Origin: Cupriavidus alkaliphilus
GTDB taxonomy: Bacteria > Pseudomonadota > Gammaproteobacteria > Burkholderiales > Burkholderiaceae
Length of the DNA stretch: 64,000 nt
Assembly (NCBI RefSeq): GCF_900094595.1
Contig: NZ_FMAD01000010.1
Location: 186,001 to 250,000, forward strand
Direction: 5' to 3'
The position numbers and the translations under genes were made by a program. Under the pieces are notes generated by a model. It ran no database searches and was not told the origin of the DNA. It saw nothing but the letters and a program-made list of their open reading frames with translations. Position 1 is the stretch's first letter; each line of letters begins with the position of its first letter. This document shows positions 8,801-17,152 of this stretch, in pieces.

Positions 8801-9826
8801 GAGCTGCGCCGGCAGGCCGACGATGGCGCCGTCGCCCCTGGCCGTGGCGGCGGCCAGGATGGGATCGATCACGCCGGCCAGTTCGGGCTGCACCAGGTAG
8901 AAGGGCGTATCGGTCAGGCTGATGCCGTGCGGGTCGTCCTGCCACGCCTGCGCGTCGCCCTTGCGGTAGGGCATGACCTGCAGCACCGGCACGTCGAGTT
9001 GCTCGAACTCGGCCTTGCGCCCATGCGGGTTCAGCATGATCTGGCCGTTGACCAGCACGTCGACCAGGCGCTTGCCGCCGGGCATCGCCATGCGCGTGAT
9101 GCCATCGGCGTCCATCACCGGGCCGTAGAACGTCAGCACGCGCGCGTGGCGCGCTTCGAGGCGGCCGATCAGGTCGTCGATAAAGGCGCTGTCGAGGCCC
9201 GACACATAGGCCTGGTGGATGGCGATGCCGATCACCGGGCCGCTGCTGCCGGAGGCGGCCAGCGCTTCCTGCGGCGAGGTGGTGATCACGCCGGCGAGCC
9301 TGGGATGGTAGTAGGCGGCCTTGGGGAACACCACCGGCGCGGGAATGGTGGCATCGGCACGCAAGCGGAACTGCTGTGCCGCGATCGTGCGCATCATGGC
9401 GCCGAAGTTGCCGCGGCCGCCGTTGACGTAGTACGCATGCAGCTGCGCCGCGAGCTTGTCGTCGAGGCCATGCGCTTCATAGCGGTCGGTGGCGATCAGC
9501 ACGCGCGGCACGCGCGCCTCGCTCCACAGCGGGCCGAGGCGCTGCAGCATGGCGGTGACGATGTGGTCGCGCGGCGCATCGACGATCAGCAGGTCGGCAT
9601 TGTGGATAAACGGCGCGACCTCCTGCGCCGGCATGCGCTCCAGGTACTGCGCCTCCAGGGTCATGCCCTGGGCCTGCGCCAGTTCGCGCAATGGGCCGAA
9701 CTTGCCCGCCGGCACCGGCGAGCTGGTCAGGATGGCGATGCGCGGTGCGGCCTGGGCCGCGCCGATGCAGACCAGCAGGCACAGCAGCGCCCAGAGCCAG
9801 CGCGCGGTCATATTTTGTGGGGACAT
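5831..9826 (-). CDS. Exported, membrane-anchored CobN/magnesium-chelatase-H-like protein, probable tetrapyrrole dechelatase
   Basis: The 1331-residue product is of CobN/BchH type (usual length about 1250-1300) but differs from cytosolic cobaltochelatase. It begins with a clear signal peptide (residues 1-27, ending in GAAQA). It ends with a Pro/Ala-rich linker (about 1225-1285), one membrane helix (IVPVLSWLAGGIALAAAIAG) and a short Arg-rich tail. The chelatase body should therefore sit in the periplasm, tethered to the inner membrane. No CobS/CobT or ChlI/ChlD ATPase gene is nearby. HmuS, the CobN-like protein of Bacteroidetes haem operons, has been described as removing iron from haem; this gene keeps the same neighbours. 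GAGGAG precedes the ATG. Annotation as a vitamin B12 enzyme would be misleading. Confidence 0.85.
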   Translation of the reverse strand: MSPQNMTARWLWALLCLLVCIGAAQAAPRIAILTSSPVPAGKFGPLRELAQAQGMTLEAQYLERMPAQEVAPFIHNADLLIVDAPRDHIVTAMLQRLGPLWSEARVPRVLIATDRYEAHGLDDKLAAQLHAYYVNGGRGNFGAMMRTIAAQQFRLRADATIPAPVVFPKAAYYHPRLAGVITTSPQEALAASGSSGPVIGIAIHQAYVSGLDSAFIDDLIGRLEARHARVLTFYGPVMDADGITRMAMPGGKRLVDVLVNGQIMLNPHGRKAEFEQLDVPVLQVMPYRKGDAQAWQDDPHGISLTDTPFYLVQPELAGVIDPILAAATARGDGAIVGLPAQLDAVADKALALARLRHLPNADKRVAILYYNYPAGEKNLSASFLNLPKSLASTLAALRAAGYTTEAADEARLQRDLGALLAPFYRSGRLEPLLDAGLAVWMPMSRYRRWYDAQPAPLRAAVAQRWGSPEQSAMATTRGGEPGFVIPRLQLGNVALMPVPPRGERNESDEKALYHSTSTPLNHFYMAAYLWARQDREALVHYGTHGTQEWTPGKERGLSVTDQPYLVLGSVPVIYPYIVDDVGEAIQAKRRGRAVIVSHQTPPFRPAGLHTELVALHDQLHAYLQQDDGAVKDTIRQQILSRSASMHLVEDMGWSAARARADFSGYLDALHIHLHELGGALQPYGLHTFGQSQDEGLRLYTTMAMLGKDWLRRVFPDEPEELFAVDYAQLAQTPPYAMVRRYVAEGASLDELRDARQREDMQRARQLYASLDATPENAGLLTALAGRHLHSGTGGDPVRSPDTLPTGRNLYGFDPSKVPSREAWKAGQAAAEAMIADWRKRHGRYPDKLAFSLWSVETMRHQGMLEAQAMAALGVRPKWDDGGRVVGVEPIAAAELGRPRVDVVLSATGLYRDHFPNLMKWLAEAVKLAAAQPEAGNVVAANTRAVRERLSKLNVPAERLDALAVTRIFASESGNYGTGLNDAAMATDTFGSGRQADARLARLYLARMQYAYGPDEQHWGEALPQVNLYAENLKGVDGALLARSSNLYGMLTTDDPFQYLGGIGLAVRHLTGKAPELLISNLRDANQARTETAAGFLASELRTRYFHPGWIEGMKAEGYSGALNVLDTVNNFWGWTAVSPEIVRDDQWTEFAEVYVNDKHKLGLNAWFEKHAPQAQAQVIERMLEAARKGYWKADSKLLQTLAQRYEDLAQRHDIVSGNRAFNQYREQQARAAAPGYGLQPPAAAPHTAAPPTPRQAAAAPAPEPPPAPAPNPPQPVQGMELVERKPPAAEIVPVLSWLAGGIALAAAIAGGALSARRRQVDARAGWLPERR

Positions 9827-9846
9827 GCGAAGCTCCTCGCTGCCGC

Positions 9847-12126
9847 TCAGAACGACAGCTTCAGGCTGGCGGCGAAGGTGCGGCCCGGCTGCGTGTAGAA
9901 GTCAACGCCGGGCTCGGTCGCCGAGACGCCGGTCTGGCGCACGTCGCCCCACAGCCAGTACTTCTTGTCGAACAGGTTGTTGACCGACAGCGCCAGGCTG
10001 ACGTAGCGATTGAAGCGCCACCACGCCTGCAGGTCGACCACGCCGTAGCCGGCGGGCTTGAAGTAGGTGAACGACGAATCGTCGGTGCGCGTCACCGGGC
10101 GCGCGCCGCGCCAGCGGATCGCGGCGCCCTGTCCCTGCACGCGCTCCCACGTCAGCCCGGCGCTGGCGCGCAGCGGCGAGACGCTGTTGAGCGGCTGGCC
10201 GGTCTGCTCGTTGTTGCCATGCGCGTACGCCACCGCGCCATCGACGCGCCATTGCGGCAGGAAGCGCCACACGCCGCGCCACTCGGCGCCATAGATGCGC
10301 ACGCTGGTCTGGTTGCGGTACTGGTAGGTCGCGCGCAGGCCGGGCAGGCAGGCGGGGTCGGACGGGCAGGTCAGCTGCACCTGTTCGATAAAGTCGCGGT
10401 AGCGGTTGTCGAACAGCGCCACGCTGGTCTGCACGTTGTCGCTGGTATAGCGCGCGCCGATCTCGAACGAGCGGCTCTTCTCCGGGTCCAGGGCGGCATT
10501 GGGCGCGGCGCCATAGCCCTGTACGGGGTTGCGGAAGCTGCCGTTGACTTCCTGGTAGTTGGGCGCGCGGTAGCCGAACACGTACTGCGCCCAAAGGTTG
10601 ACGCGGTCCGTCGCCTGCCACAGCGCCGACAGCTTGGGCGACAGGTGCGAATCGCTCTTGCTGACCGCCGGGCGGCCGCCGGCATTGTTGTAGACCAGGT
10701 CATCGCCATCGGGCGACAACGAGTAATGGTCGAAGCGCAGCCCGGGCGTCAGCGTGAAGCGGCCATCGAAGAAGCGCATTTCGTCCTGCGCGAACAGGCC
10801 GGTCTGGCGCGTCTCGCCGGTGGGGAAGTCGTGGATCGGGAAATTCTCGCCGGCCAGCGACTTGGTGGTGGTGCCGGTGGTCAGGTTGCGCACCGTGCCG
10901 TCGCGCGATTCCGACGAGCGCACGCGCATGAAATCCGCGCCGCCGATCAGCCGGTGCTCGACGCCGCCGGTGGCAAACGACTTGTCGCCCTGCAGGTTGA
11001 AGCCGGTCTGCTCCTGCTTGAAGGCAAAGCCCAGCGAGACGTTGCACAGGCTGGTGCCGCGCGTGGTGGCCGAGCAGCCGGTGCTGGTGTTGCTGCGCAC
11101 CTGGTTGGTCAGCGTGGTGGTCTCGGACTCCTGGTAATAGACCTGCGCGGCCAGGCGGTCGAGCACGCCGCTGGCCGGCTTCCACTCGTAGTCCAGGCTG
11201 ACGCGGTCGCGGCTCAGGTCTTCATTGCCATTGGCGGCGGTGACGCGCGGCAAGGCCGTGGACAAGCGCAGCAGGTCAGTGTCGGTGTTGCCGTCGCGAT
11301 GCTCGTAGGTGAACTTGAACTTGTGCGCCGGGCTGGCGTTGAGCAGGATCTTGCCGAGCCACGCCTGCGTGCGCACGTCCTGCGGGTTGGGCCGGGTGCG
11401 GTTGACCGAGTTGGAATCATCGCTGCCCATGTTCTTCATTTCATGCGCGTTGCGATTCGCGACCATGAACAGGCCCTGCAGCGTGTCGCTGCCGCCGGCC
11501 ACGCCCGCGGTCTGGCCGAAGCCGTTGTCGATGCCGTTCCAGTTCAGGCCCAGCTCGCCGCCGATCTTGCGGCCCTGCGTCAGGTCCGACGGATCCTTGG
11601 TCGCATACGCCACCACGCCGCCGATCGCGTCCGAGCCATACAGGCTCGATGCCGGCCCGCGCAGCACTTCGACCCGCTTCAGGAACGAGAACTCCGGCGC
11701 ATCGCGGGTCGAGCTCGAGATATTCGACGGCCCGCCGCCGTTGAAGAAATCCGGCAGCCTCACACCGTCGACCATCTGCAGCACGCGGTTGTCCTCGATG
11801 CCGCGGATATTGATGCTGCCGGCGCCGAAGCGGCGGCGGTCGCGCGGCACGTCGATGTCCGGCTCGTCGGCGAACAGGCCGGCTTCGTCGACCGGCTGCG
11901 CGCGCTGGATCTGGCGCGCGTCGCGCGTGGTGATGGTGGATGCGACCGCGTCGGCGCGCTCTTCGGTGCGGGTGGCGGTGACCACCACCTCATTCAGCGC
12001 AACCAGCGTGGCGGTGTTGCCAGCGCCGTCCGCGGCAAGGGCTGGCGAGCCCAGCGCCGCGCACACGGCGGCAACGGGCGTGACCCGGACAGAGGCGCGC
12101 AGGCGCGCCAGACAGCGACGTTTCAT
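9847..12126 (-). CDS. TonB-dependent receptor, haem/haemoglobin type
   Basis: This 759-residue outer-membrane receptor has a signal peptide (about 1-31). A TonB-box-like segment follows (NEVVVTATR, about 45-53), then a plug domain with the IRGIEDNRVLQMVDGVR and VEVLRGPASSLYGSDAIGG signatures, and a 22-strand barrel ending in a terminal Phe (SLKLSF). The barrel contains GYRAPNYQEVNG, the haem-receptor FRAP-type motif, followed by an NP-containing loop. This matches the haemoglobin/transferrin/lactoferrin receptor family better than BtuB. I chose the ATG at 12126 over a TTG at 12144. A Fur box lies about 120 bases upstream. It is the first gene of the five-gene run with the CobN-like, ExbB-like, DUF2149 and ChaN genes. 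Confidence 0.9.
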   Translation of the reverse strand: MKRRCLARLRASVRVTPVAAVCAALGSPALAADGAGNTATLVALNEVVVTATRTEERADAVASTITTRDARQIQRAQPVDEAGLFADEPDIDVPRDRRRFGAGSINIRGIEDNRVLQMVDGVRLPDFFNGGGPSNISSSTRDAPEFSFLKRVEVLRGPASSLYGSDAIGGVVAYATKDPSDLTQGRKIGGELGLNWNGIDNGFGQTAGVAGGSDTLQGLFMVANRNAHEMKNMGSDDSNSVNRTRPNPQDVRTQAWLGKILLNASPAHKFKFTYEHRDGNTDTDLLRLSTALPRVTAANGNEDLSRDRVSLDYEWKPASGVLDRLAAQVYYQESETTTLTNQVRSNTSTGCSATTRGTSLCNVSLGFAFKQEQTGFNLQGDKSFATGGVEHRLIGGADFMRVRSSESRDGTVRNLTTGTTTKSLAGENFPIHDFPTGETRQTGLFAQDEMRFFDGRFTLTPGLRFDHYSLSPDGDDLVYNNAGGRPAVSKSDSHLSPKLSALWQATDRVNLWAQYVFGYRAPNYQEVNGSFRNPVQGYGAAPNAALDPEKSRSFEIGARYTSDNVQTSVALFDNRYRDFIEQVQLTCPSDPACLPGLRATYQYRNQTSVRIYGAEWRGVWRFLPQWRVDGAVAYAHGNNEQTGQPLNSVSPLRASAGLTWERVQGQGAAIRWRGARPVTRTDDSSFTYFKPAGYGVVDLQAWWRFNRYVSLALSVNNLFDKKYWLWGDVRQTGVSATEPGVDFYTQPGRTFAASLKLSF

Positions 12127-12244
12127 GGATTTTCCCCAGAACAAATCGAACGCTGGCTGGCGGAAAACCGGTAACGGGTGGCTGGCTCGCGCGGAGGCGC
12201 TGCCCGACGGCTGGCTAGGCCGCGGGTGACGCCGCTTTAGTTAA

Positions 12245-12278
12245 CGAGAATTATTATCATTTAAGTGAGATAGGTAAA
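12245..12278 (-). promoter_or_regulatory. Fur box overlapping the -10 of the TonB-receptor promoter
   Basis: On the minus strand TGATAATAATTCTCG (12259-12245) matches the 7-1-7 Fur consensus TGATAATnATTATCA at all seven left-half and five of seven right-half bases. It overlaps a -10 element TAATAA (12256-12251), with TTTACC as -35 (12278-12273) and a 16-base spacer. This predicts iron repression of the haem locus. The rest of the 318-base gap 12127-12444 has no gene and no recognisable cobalamin riboswitch. Confidence 0.75.
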
Positions 12279-12444
12279 GCGCTTAGATCTACGTTCGGGC
12301 GCATGTAGTGCATATGCCACATGTATGCAATGTTTCGAGCAAGGTCAGAGTGGAAGATGGACGTTCCGTCATGGCAAACGCCCATCGCTTCGCTCGCCCT
12401 TCCGCGGCCAATGGGAAGGGGTGGGGGAAACCTTACAGATGGCG

Positions 12445-15400
12445 TCAGTGCTGCCGCACAGCCTCTCCGGGCGCCTTCTCCGGCAGCTTGTTGCCTTCCG
12501 CGTCGATCTGCAGCGGCCCGGTACCGGAGAACCGGTCCAGCGCCAGGTAGATCACCGGCGTGATGAACAGCGTGATCACCTGCGAAAACAGCAGGCCGCC
12601 CACCACCGCCAGGCCCAGCGGCTGGCGCAGCTCGGCGCCGGCGCCCAGGCCCAGTGCCAGCGGCAGCGCACCCATCACCGCGGCGAAGGTGGTCATCATG
12701 ATCGGCCGGAAGCGCAGCAGGCACGCCTGCCGGATCGCCCTGGCCGGGGTCATGCCCTGCTCGCGCTGCGCCGCCAGCGCGAAGTCGATCATCATAATCG
12801 CGTTCTTCTTGACGATGCCGATCAGCATCAGCACGCCGATCACCGCGATCAGCGACAGCTCGACGTTGAAGATAAACAGCGTCAGCAAGGCGCCCACCGC
12901 CGCCGACGGCAGGCCCGCCAGGATGGTGAGCGGGTGGATGTAGCTCTCGTACAGCACGCCCAGCAGGGTGTAGATCACGGCGATCGCCGCCACCAGCAGC
13001 ACGATCTGTGTCGCCTGCGAAGACTGGAACACCGCCGCGTCGCCGCCCCAGCTGGTGAAGATCGAGGTCGGCATCGCGATCTCCTGCTTGTAGCGGTCGA
13101 TGCGGGCGGAAGCATCGCCCAGCGCCGCGCCCGGGGCCAGGTTGAACGACACCGTCACCGACGGCAGCTGCCCCTGGTGGTTGACCGCGATCGGGCCGAC
13201 CCGGCGCTCGGTGGTGGCGAAGGCCGATACCGGCACCATCTGCCCGGTCTTGCTGCGCACATAGAGCTTGGAGAACGCGCTTTCGTCGGTGCGATCGACA
13301 TCGGCCGCCTGCAGGATCACGTAGTAGTTGTCGATCGGCGTGTAGATGGTCGACACCTGGCGCTCGCCGAAGGCCGAATACAGCGCGGTGCGCACGTCCT
13401 GCATCTGCACCCCAAGCGCATTGGCCTTGTCACGGTCGATGGTCAGGTGCGCCTCCAGTCCGGACTGCTGCGAGTCGCTGGTGACGTCGCGGAACAGGCT
13501 GTCAGCGCGCATCTTCGCCATCAGCTGGTCGGAGTAGTCCTGCAGCTGCCCGGCCTTCACGCTCTGCAGCGTGTACTGGTAGCGGCTCTTGCTCTGGCGC
13601 CCGCCCAGCTGCAGGTTCTGCACCGGCGCGAAGTACACCGCCAGGCCCGGCACCCCGGCGACGTCGCGGCGCAGTGACTCGATCACCTTGGGCATGGCCC
13701 CGCGCTCGCCGCGCGGCTTCAGTTCCACGAACATGCGCCCGGTATTGATGGCCGGCGACGGGCCGCCGCCGATGGCGACCACGATGCTCTTGACCGCCGG
13801 GTTGGCGCGCATGCGCTCGGCCGCGTCGCGCAACCGTTCCGACATGGCGTCGAAGGAAATATCCTGCGGCCCTTCGGCGTTGACGCGGATCTGGCCGATA
13901 TCCTCTTCCGGGAAAAAGCCCTTGGGAATGGCGACGAACAGCACCGCGGTCAGCACGAAGGTCAGACCCGCCGCCACCAGCACCGTGCGCCGGTGCGCCA
14001 GGCACCAGTCCAGCCCGCGCGCGTAGCGGTGCAGGGTGAACTCGAACAGGTTCTCGAACCACTGCGTCGAGCGCATGCCCAGGGTCTGCCTCTGCGCCAC
14101 GGCGGGCTGCGGCGGCTGTCCCGGCGGGTGGTCGCCATAGGCGTGGTGCGATTCGTCCACCGGCACGTTCTCGGCCGACAGGAAACGCGCGCAGAGCATC
14201 GGGATCAGCGTCAGCGACACCAGCGCCGACACCAGGATCGCCAGCGACACCACCGCGGCGAATTCGTGGAACAGCAGCCCGATCACGCCCGGCATGAAAA
14301 AGATCGGGATAAACACCGCCACCAGCGAGATCGAGATCGACAGGATGGTGAAGCCCATCTCGCGCGAGCCCACCAGCGCGGCCTTCAGCGGCGCCACGCC
14401 TTCCTCGATATGGCGCACGATGTTCTCGAGCATGACGATGGCATCGTCGACCACCAGCCCCACCGCCAGCGTGATCGCAAGCAGCGAGACGTTGTCCAGG
14501 CTGTAGCCGAACGCCTTCATCAGCGCCACCGTACCGATCAGCGAGATCGGCAGCGACACGGTCGGGATCAGCGTGGCCGCGGCGCGGCGCAGGAACAGGA
14601 AGATCACCATCACCACCAGCGCCACCGTCAGCGCCAGCGTGAACTGCACGTCATGGATCGATTCGCGGATCGAGCGCGAGCGGTCGTTGACCACCGACAC
14701 GTTGATCGAGCCCGGCATCTGCTGGATCAGGCGGGGCAGGGCGGCATGGATCGCATCGACCACTGCGACGGTGTTGGCGTCGGGCTGGCGCAGCACCGCC
14801 AGCACGATCGAGCGCTCGTTGTTGAGCCAGCTGCCGGTCTTGATGGTCTCGACGCTGTCCTCGACCTCGGCCACGTCGGACAGGCGCACCAGCGCGCCGT
14901 TGGGCTGGCTGGCGACGATGATATTGCGGAAGGCGTCGGCATTGGTGAGCTGCCGGTTGGCCTGGATCGTCAGGGTCTGGCGCGCGCTGTCGAGCGTGCC
15001 CACCGGCGTGTTGGCGTTGGCGCGGTTCAGCGCGGTGGCCAGCTCGTCCAGCGTCAGCCCGCGCGCGGCCAGCGCATCGGGGTGGGCGCGCACGCGCACG
15101 GCAAAGCGCTTCTGCCCGAAGATCTGCACCTGCGCCACGCCCGGCAGCGTTGCCAGCGTCGGCGAGATCAGGTTGTCGCCGAAGGCGTTCAGGTCGGCCA
15201 GGCTCATCGCCGGCGAGTTGATCGCCAGCAGCAGCACCGGCGCATCGGCCGGGTTGACCTTGCGGTACGACGGCGGCGTCGTCATCTCGATCGGCAGCGA
15301 GCGCTGCGCGCGGAACAGCGCCGCCTGCACGTCGACTGCCGCATCGTCGATATCGCGGTCGTTGTTGAACTCGATGGTGATGCTGGAGTTGCCGAGCGTG

Positions 15401-15651
15401 TTCGACGAGCTGATCACCGACACGCCCGGAATCGTCGCGAACTGCTTCTCCAGCTGCGTGGCCACCGACGCGGCCATGGTCTCGGGGCTGGCCCCGGGCA
15501 GGGTCGCGGTGACCTGGATCACCGGCGAGTTGAAACTGGGCAGCGCGGCAATGGGAATGGTCGGATACAGCACGATGCCGGTGACCACCACGGCCAGGCA
15601 CAGCAGCACCGTCATCACCGGACGGCGAATGCAGAGTTCCGAGAGCGTCAT
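12445..15651 (-). CDS. RND efflux permease (HAE1/MdtBC-like)
   Basis: This 1068-residue protein has the full RND layout: helix 1 at the very N-terminus (CIRRPVMTVLLCLAVVV), a large periplasmic porter loop, helices 2-6, a second loop, then helices 8-12. The helix-4 region VGLVVDDAIVMLENIVRH carries the adjacent aspartates of the proton relay. It exports drugs, detergents, solvents or other hydrophobic compounds from periplasm or membrane, driven by protons. It starts three bases after the adaptor stop on the same strand. No outer-membrane channel gene follows, so it must share one encoded elsewhere. The metal-type (CzcA) signature is not evident, which favours organic substrates. Confidence 0.93.
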   Translation of the reverse strand: MTLSELCIRRPVMTVLLCLAVVVTGIVLYPTIPIAALPSFNSPVIQVTATLPGASPETMAASVATQLEKQFATIPGVSVISSSNTLGNSSITIEFNNDRDIDDAAVDVQAALFRAQRSLPIEMTTPPSYRKVNPADAPVLLLAINSPAMSLADLNAFGDNLISPTLATLPGVAQVQIFGQKRFAVRVRAHPDALAARGLTLDELATALNRANANTPVGTLDSARQTLTIQANRQLTNADAFRNIIVASQPNGALVRLSDVAEVEDSVETIKTGSWLNNERSIVLAVLRQPDANTVAVVDAIHAALPRLIQQMPGSINVSVVNDRSRSIRESIHDVQFTLALTVALVVMVIFLFLRRAAATLIPTVSLPISLIGTVALMKAFGYSLDNVSLLAITLAVGLVVDDAIVMLENIVRHIEEGVAPLKAALVGSREMGFTILSISISLVAVFIPIFFMPGVIGLLFHEFAAVVSLAILVSALVSLTLIPMLCARFLSAENVPVDESHHAYGDHPPGQPPQPAVAQRQTLGMRSTQWFENLFEFTLHRYARGLDWCLAHRRTVLVAAGLTFVLTAVLFVAIPKGFFPEEDIGQIRVNAEGPQDISFDAMSERLRDAAERMRANPAVKSIVVAIGGGPSPAINTGRMFVELKPRGERGAMPKVIESLRRDVAGVPGLAVYFAPVQNLQLGGRQSKSRYQYTLQSVKAGQLQDYSDQLMAKMRADSLFRDVTSDSQQSGLEAHLTIDRDKANALGVQMQDVRTALYSAFGERQVSTIYTPIDNYYVILQAADVDRTDESAFSKLYVRSKTGQMVPVSAFATTERRVGPIAVNHQGQLPSVTVSFNLAPGAALGDASARIDRYKQEIAMPTSIFTSWGGDAAVFQSSQATQIVLLVAAIAVIYTLLGVLYESYIHPLTILAGLPSAAVGALLTLFIFNVELSLIAVIGVLMLIGIVKKNAIMMIDFALAAQREQGMTPARAIRQACLLRFRPIMMTTFAAVMGALPLALGLGAGAELRQPLGLAVVGGLLFSQVITLFITPVIYLALDRFSGTGPLQIDAEGNKLPEKAPGEAVRQH

Positions 15652-15654
15652 GGC

Positions 15655-16890
15655 TCAGTGCCCCGCGCTGGCAGGGCGGGCGGCAGCGGCACCCGAAGCG
15701 CCGCGCGCCGCCGCCTCGCGCACCAGCGCGCCGGGGCGCAGGTTCTGCGTGCCTTCCACCACCACGCGGGCGCCGGGCTGCACGCCCTCGACCACGGCCG
15801 CGGCGGCGGTGGTCGTCACCACCCGCACCGGCACGCGCGCCACCTTGCTGTCGGGCTGCACCACATAGACGAAGCGGCCCTCGGGCCCGGTCACGACCGC
15901 CTGCGGTGGCACTGACAGCGCGTCCTTGAGCGTCTGCACCACGGCACTGACGGTGGCATAGGTGCCCGGCCACAGCCGCTGCTCTTCATTGTCGAACTGC
16001 GCCTTGACGCGGATGGTGCCGTACTGGGGATCGACCGTGTTGTCGACGAAGCTGATGCGCCCGGTCACCGGCGCCTGGTTGCCGTCGTTGGGCTGCGCGG
16101 TGACCTGCACCGGGCCGGCGCGCAGCGCCTCGCGCAAGGCCGCCAGCTGGCGTTCGGGCAGGCTGAAGGTGACGGCGATCGGCTGCACCTGGGCGATGGT
16201 GACCATCGGCTGGGTGCTGTTGGGCAGCACCAGCGAGCCCGGGAAGGCGTTGATCACGCCGGTGCGGCCGCTGATGGTGGCGCGGATGGCGCCGTAGCTG
16301 ACCGCTACGCGGCTGGCCTCGATCGCGGCCTGGTCGGCGCGCACGGTGGCGGCGAAACCATCAACCCTGGCCTGCGCGGTATCGACCGCGCTCTTCGAGA
16401 TGAAATTGCGCTGCAGCAGTTCCTGGCTGCGCGCCAGCGTGCGGCGGGCATCGGCCAGGTCGGCCTGGTCGCGCAGCAATTGCGCCTGGGCCTTGGCCAG
16501 GTTGGCCTCGTCCATGCGGGTATCGAGCGAGAACAGCAGGTCGCCAGGCTTGACGGTCTGGCCTTCCTTGATATGGACGGTGCGCACGGTGCTGGACACC
16601 TGCGGCCGCACCTCCACCGTCGACAGCGCCGTGACGTTGCCGTTGGCCGAGACCTGCAGCGGCACGTCGCCTTGCTGCACCGGCGCGGTCGCCACGATGG
16701 CCGCCGCGGGCGGCTTGGGCGCGGGCTTCGGCGCCAGCCACGTGCGCCACGCAAACCAGCCCAGGCCGGCGACGGCCAGCACCACCAGTACCGCCAGCCA
16801 CGGCGACACGCGGCCGCGCCCGGCCCCGGCGGCCGCCCTCCAGTTGCTGTCGACGAAGCCCTTGGGCTGGTCGATCCTGTCAGATTTCAT
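15655..16890 (-). CDS. RND efflux periplasmic adaptor (membrane-fusion protein)
   Basis: This 411-residue adaptor has a single N-terminal membrane anchor (PWLAVLVVLAVAGLGWFAW, residues about 30-48) instead of a lipobox. A barrel-sandwich half follows (VEVRPQVSSTVRTVHIKEGQ), then an alpha-helical hairpin around residues 130-190, and a beta-barrel domain with the common VPPQAVVTGPEGRFVYVV phrase. It links the RND permease to an outer-membrane channel. It precedes the permease gene by three bases, so the two form one transcription unit. The promoter probably lies in 16891-17152, where a phased repeat is also found. Confidence 0.92.
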   Translation of the reverse strand: MKSDRIDQPKGFVDSNWRAAAGAGRGRVSPWLAVLVVLAVAGLGWFAWRTWLAPKPAPKPPAAAIVATAPVQQGDVPLQVSANGNVTALSTVEVRPQVSSTVRTVHIKEGQTVKPGDLLFSLDTRMDEANLAKAQAQLLRDQADLADARRTLARSQELLQRNFISKSAVDTAQARVDGFAATVRADQAAIEASRVAVSYGAIRATISGRTGVINAFPGSLVLPNSTQPMVTIAQVQPIAVTFSLPERQLAALREALRAGPVQVTAQPNDGNQAPVTGRISFVDNTVDPQYGTIRVKAQFDNEEQRLWPGTYATVSAVVQTLKDALSVPPQAVVTGPEGRFVYVVQPDSKVARVPVRVVTTTAAAAVVEGVQPGARVVVEGTQNLRPGALVREAAARGASGAAAARPASAGH

Positions 16891-17031
16891 GTTGTGTGGA
16901 CCCTCTGCCCCGCGTCTTCAGCGCTACTCCCCGTGTACCGCCCGGCATGTTGTGTCGAGATTGCTGCCAGTGCGTGTCGCGCAAAGACTCTACTAGTACC
17001 GCGCTTCGCCCGCCGGAGCCAGCGCCGCGTA

Positions 17032-17047
17032 TTACAGTCCGTTACAG
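17032..17047. promoter_or_regulatory. TTACAG direct repeats with 10-bp period upstream of the RND operon
   Basis: TTACAG occurs at 17032-17037 and 17042-17047. On the minus strand, the direction of the RND operon, this reads CTGTAA-n4-CTGTAA and overlaps a possible TAATAC -10 with TTGCAC upstream (15-base spacer, short). The same hexamer with the same 10-base period recurs three times at 31087-31112. Such phasing is typical of OmpR-type response-regulator sites. Confidence 0.45.
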
Positions 17048-17152
17048 GGGTGCAAGGGTCTGGTAATGCCCGGCGCCGGCAAACGCCGTCCGGGCCACAG
17101 GGGAAGCCGGAGATGTGTTTAGCGGGGCGCTTGTATGGTTAGACAAACATTA

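Noticed and set aside
5831..9826. Calling this gene the cobaltochelatase of vitamin B12 synthesis
   Set aside because: Signal peptide, membrane anchor, missing CobS/CobT and any other cob gene, a haem-type receptor, a Fur box and a ChaN neighbour all argue against it.
7034..9898. A 954-codon open frame on the plus strand opposite the CobN-like gene, and similar long frames opposite tctA, the TonB receptor, the RND permease and topB
   Set aside because: They are shadows caused by high GC and codon bias: composition is Arg/Ala/Gly/His-rich without domains, and the opposite strand holds clear protein families.
12127..12444. A cobalamin riboswitch in front of the TonB receptor
   Set aside because: The gap lacks a recognisable B12-box and folded core; the visible element is a Fur box on a short promoter.
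12445..16890. A heavy-metal (CzcA-type) efflux pump
   Set aside because: The permease resembles the HAE1/MdtBC drug group and no metal-resistance genes or outer-membrane CzcC-like gene are adjacent.
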